A stretch of DNA of 64,000 bases from assembly GCF_003254115.1 (NCBI RefSeq), contig NZ_QKZV01000004.1, forward strand, positions 62,001 to 126,000, in the 5' to 3' direction. Positions 62,501 through 64,000 of this stretch are shown here, in pieces; the stretch's first letter is position 1; the number at the start of each line of letters is the position of its first letter. Below the pieces are notes generated by a model. That model had not been told where the DNA came from, made no database searches, and saw only the letters and a program-made list of their open reading frames with translations. A program made the translations under genes and the position numbers. Source of the stretch: Hydrotalea sandarakina (GTDB lineage Bacteria; Bacteroidota; Bacteroidia; Chitinophagales; Chitinophagaceae).

Positions 62501-63906
62501 TCGCCCCAATAAAAAACATCATTTACAACATCCCAATCGTACAAAGCATCATTGGTGGCTTTATTGATGAGTTGGTACCGTTCATTGTTTTTTTGAATAT
62601 GTTCAATATATTCGAACTTAACCAATAATACACTTAACAAACGTTGCGTACGCGTTATGGCCTGTGTTTCGAGTGGCGACAAACCTTTTTCACTGTTAAA
62701 GTAAACTAATAAATTAGCAATTATACTGCCTGAAGAATTTAAGATAGGTTGTGCCCAACATGAGCCTAAGCCAAACTGCTGAGCAAGGCCGGTGAAATTA
62801 GCCCAGCGGGCTTCCGTTAAATTTTGAGTGTGAACAGAAGTATGCTTAAAGATATTTTTTTCGAATTGGATACCCGATTCATCGCCTACCAATGTTCCAT
62901 TAACAGCATCAATGTAGTTTTTAGGCATGGAAGGGGAAGCAATATTCAACAATTTTCCTTCATCAATTTTTACAACCGATGTTTTTAAGTTTGGAAAAAT
63001 TTTTTCAAAATCAGTTAAATAAGTTGAAAGCAAATGCTCTACCGTTATATTTTCGTTAAAGCTTAATGCCATTGCATTTTTTTCAATTTTATCTAACTCT
63101 TTGTAGTAGAACTCGGCAGTAATATCTTGAATGGCACCTACCACACGAATAGGCTGTCCTTTTTCGTTTCGCTTAATAATAGCCCTATCTCGAACATATG
63201 CATATTCGCCATTTAATTTTCTAAACCTAAACTCTTTTAACCACTTTGTTTCAGTTGTTTTAAATGCCATATGTCTAAAATCAGACAAAACAGCATCGCG
63301 CTCATCAGGATGATATAAAGAATTGAAGTATTCATTATTGTCTTTCAAATCTTTGCTTGCTGATGTGCCAAAATTTTCAGCAAAACCTTCGCCTAAATAC
63401 ATTTCATGCGTAACAGGATTATAATCCCACACACTTTCATAACCAGCCTGAAACACCATTTCCAATCGTTCATTTAACTCTTGCAAATGAAGTTTAGAGT
63501 AAATTTCATCTGAAACATCTTGAAAAACACCTACTAATTTTTCAGGTTGATTTTGATTATTGAAAATTATTTTTCCAAAAGAACGTATATGCTTGATGTT
63601 TCCATTTTTTGTAATAAACCGCTTTTGTATTTGATAGGCTGATTTATTTTTAATAGCCTCTTGCATGGTTTGAATGGCCAAGGCTCTATCATCAGGGTGA
63701 ATAACTTCAACTCCTTTTTCAAATGTCACTTCAAATGCATTAGGTTCAAATTCTAACAGTTTAAATACACCATCGCTCCAATATAAAGCATTGGTAATAA
63801 GATTAAGTTCCCAGCTTCCGGTTTTAGCCAGCTCTTCTGTTTGCATAAGCAACAGTTTTTCACGGGCAACTATTTCATTATTTACACTTGACGATTCCTT
63901 TTGCAT
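59548..63906 (-). CDS. giant soluble sensor histidine kinase with about seven PAS and two GAF domains
   Basis: A 1452-residue protein without any transmembrane segment or signal peptide. From the N-terminus I see PAS1 (GSWELNLITNALYWSDGVF), PAS2, a GAF-like domain (about 280-430), PAS3, a second GAF domain (AELWLLNYRKNVLQLASAYA), and PAS4 to PAS7. PAS1, PAS5 and PAS7 share the G[SA]WE start and many domains end in a PAC motif such as VGAIQDIT. The HisKA domain has His1241 in YVASHDLQEPLRM. The HATPase has the N box NNLINNAIKYR, then DNGIGIE and GTGIGLAIVKK. It senses cytoplasmic or diffusible signals. The start is ATG 63906. It heads a three-gene locus with two receiver-containing proteins. 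Confidence 0.92.
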   Translation of the reverse strand: MQKESSSVNNEIVAREKLLLMQTEELAKTGSWELNLITNALYWSDGVFKLLEFEPNAFEVTFEKGVEVIHPDDRALAIQTMQEAIKNKSAYQIQKRFITKNGNIKHIRSFGKIIFNNQNQPEKLVGVFQDVSDEIYSKLHLQELNERLEMVFQAGYESVWDYNPVTHEMYLGEGFAENFGTSASKDLKDNNEYFNSLYHPDERDAVLSDFRHMAFKTTETKWLKEFRFRKLNGEYAYVRDRAIIKRNEKGQPIRVVGAIQDITAEFYYKELDKIEKNAMALSFNENITVEHLLSTYLTDFEKIFPNLKTSVVKIDEGKLLNIASPSMPKNYIDAVNGTLVGDESGIQFEKNIFKHTSVHTQNLTEARWANFTGLAQQFGLGSCWAQPILNSSGSIIANLLVYFNSEKGLSPLETQAITRTQRLLSVLLVKFEYIEHIQKNNERYQLINKATNDALYDWDVVNDVFYWGDSFYRIFGFEKSNKTFRLIDWAMLMHPYDAEMNQNSWEDFLNDKNQNSWKKEFRFKRADGAFVYVEEIGYLIRNENGRPIRMIGVLRDISASKVNELQQSVQQQIGLFFKSQASLQQQMLQVLNYLANYGTFQIAELWLLNYRKNVLQLASAYASNDQFAQFHVHSKDLQQLKMGEGIPGLVWKTGQWQVLDNITENKLFIRRESAKQVQLQSALAIPLFDVNEFIGVLMLASTNNIHIKDIKYKIYKPLGQFLGGEIRRRQQEEQLELFFDAANDYLAILAPDGYFIKVNKAFCKALGYSEHELTTKPFTAFVHPDDELTTKQYFLQNATAISQSNNFINRYRTSAGQYLSISWKTSLAYGEQDLLFVYGRDITEILQLEELLQTANQLAKVGAWEYDIRKKQLKWSEMTQLIHEVPANYVPDENSALQFYRPDYQKIVKEAFNNAVQKAMSYDLEVPIVTQKGNEKWVRIIGKCETYYGNTIRVFGSIQDINDRVMMESRLKNIANNAPGVIYQYHLKPNGSDKLLFVIEGSYKIWQLSPQVCMDNIQLVWEGIKQGGDFELVKQSIIESATHLTPWHASFRHVLPDGTLHYHEGFGNPQKRADGSIVWDSIIMDITEKHNLQELAKRTSRMAKIGSWELNLIDESNDSMYWSLITREIFEVPENYVPALTKGYEFFNGENKLKIEQSIQQLIQNAVDFDDEFLITTYTGKQKWVRCIGRSEWVQNKCVKIYGSIQDIHQQKTNELSLQQHIHDLAVSNRELEQFAYVASHDLQEPLRMITSFLSLLEQKYQHQLNEQAKQYIHFATDGAKRMRQLILDVLEFSKIGKIKTKKETINMNQLLQEVCAMQKTQMEESGAIIQIGDLPQIYNYRSSLIQVFNNLINNAIKYRQPNIPPKIVINAVPENEGWLFTVADNGIGIESEYLEQIFVIFQRLHTQEHYSGTGIGLAIVKKIIDHLGGKIWVESKPDEGSIFYVWLPEMA

Positions 63907-63938
63907 TCGAATGAAAATTTAGTGTGTGCTAAACCGGG

Positions 63939-63968
63939 AACTTGTTTCTATTGTTCAATTAACAAGTT
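63939..63968 (-). repeat. inverted repeat upstream of the giant kinase gene
   Basis: AACTTGTT (63939-63946) and AACAAGTT (63961-63968) form a perfect 8-bp inverted repeat with a 14-nt spacer, 33-62 bp before the kinase ATG. It may be an operator or a leader hairpin; nothing else is seen in the last 94 bp. Confidence 0.35.
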
Positions 63969-64000
63969 AAGCATTTTTAAGAATAAAGCATATTGTTTAT

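Overview
The window is a chromosomal segment of a Bacteroidota bacterium, most likely of the Chitinophagaceae or a close relative (inference). The base composition is AT-rich and Shine-Dalgarno sequences are essentially absent. Several gene starts are preceded by the Bacteroidota -7 element TAnnTTTG, in some cases with TTG or TTTG 18-22 nt upstream. The gene content fits: gldC, a nadK/DUF6089/uppS/bamA/ompH/ompH/murI cluster, DUF1015 beside serC, Nudix-fold (NrtR/AraR-type) regulators and NUMOD4-HNH proteins. Nearly everything is core chromosome. I saw no tRNA, rRNA, CRISPR array, transposase or prophage.

Layout. 1-3.1 kb: the 5' end of fabH, then asd behind what reads as a complete ribosome-mediated transcription attenuator (leader peptide ending TKRTKKPV, antiterminator, terminator), then nnr. 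3.1-6.5 kb (minus): DUF2461, a NUMOD4/HNH protein and ligA. 6.6-7.4 kb: a NrtR-type regulator with a degenerate Nudix box. 7.6-11.4 kb: rplM-rpsI-rpsB-tsf-pyrH, with a bistable hairpin in the rplM leader. 11.4-14.0 kb: a TolC-like protein and a methionine-type aminotransferase. 14.0-18.5 kb (minus): a GH3 glycosidase behind an FNR-like palindrome and a Crp/Fnr regulator, then DinB-like and AIM24 proteins. 18.6-25.5 kb (minus): a four-gene TetR/TolC/MFP/RND efflux operon. 25.7-32.5 kb: DUF502, serC, DUF1015, a TPR protein, an acyl-CoA synthetase and a lipoprotein. 32.5-33.3 kb (minus): yidD, rnpA and rpmH (rpmH is only 51 codons). 33.5-44.4 kb (minus): the envelope cluster murI, two ompH, bamA, uppS, DUF6089, nadK, a second BamA/TamA-like barrel, a CBS protein and an alpha/beta hydrolase. 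44.6-48.1 kb (minus): cvpA, yqeY-like, gldC, a glycosyltransferase and a 3-hydroxyacyl-CoA dehydrogenase. 48.2-49.9 kb: a MerR regulator with an N-terminal QLDLF motif, and an MscS channel.

50.0-52.1 kb is the only clearly accessory stretch. It holds a lipoprotein gene broken by several frameshifts, with a C-terminal HExxH zincin-like part, and a small orphan secreted protein. 52.2-57.4 kb carries lpxH-like, LUD-domain, ftsH and rsfS genes on the minus strand, and birA and a small membrane protein on the plus strand. 57.5-63.9 kb is a three-gene signalling locus: a soluble 1452-residue kinase with about seven PAS and two GAF domains, a single-domain response regulator, and a REC-PAS-HisKA_3 kinase.

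The most notable discoveries are cis-regulatory: the asd attenuator, a pseudoknot-topology element in the nadK leader, and the alternative hairpins in front of rplM. All were found by reading the sequence by eye. None was folded or searched computationally.
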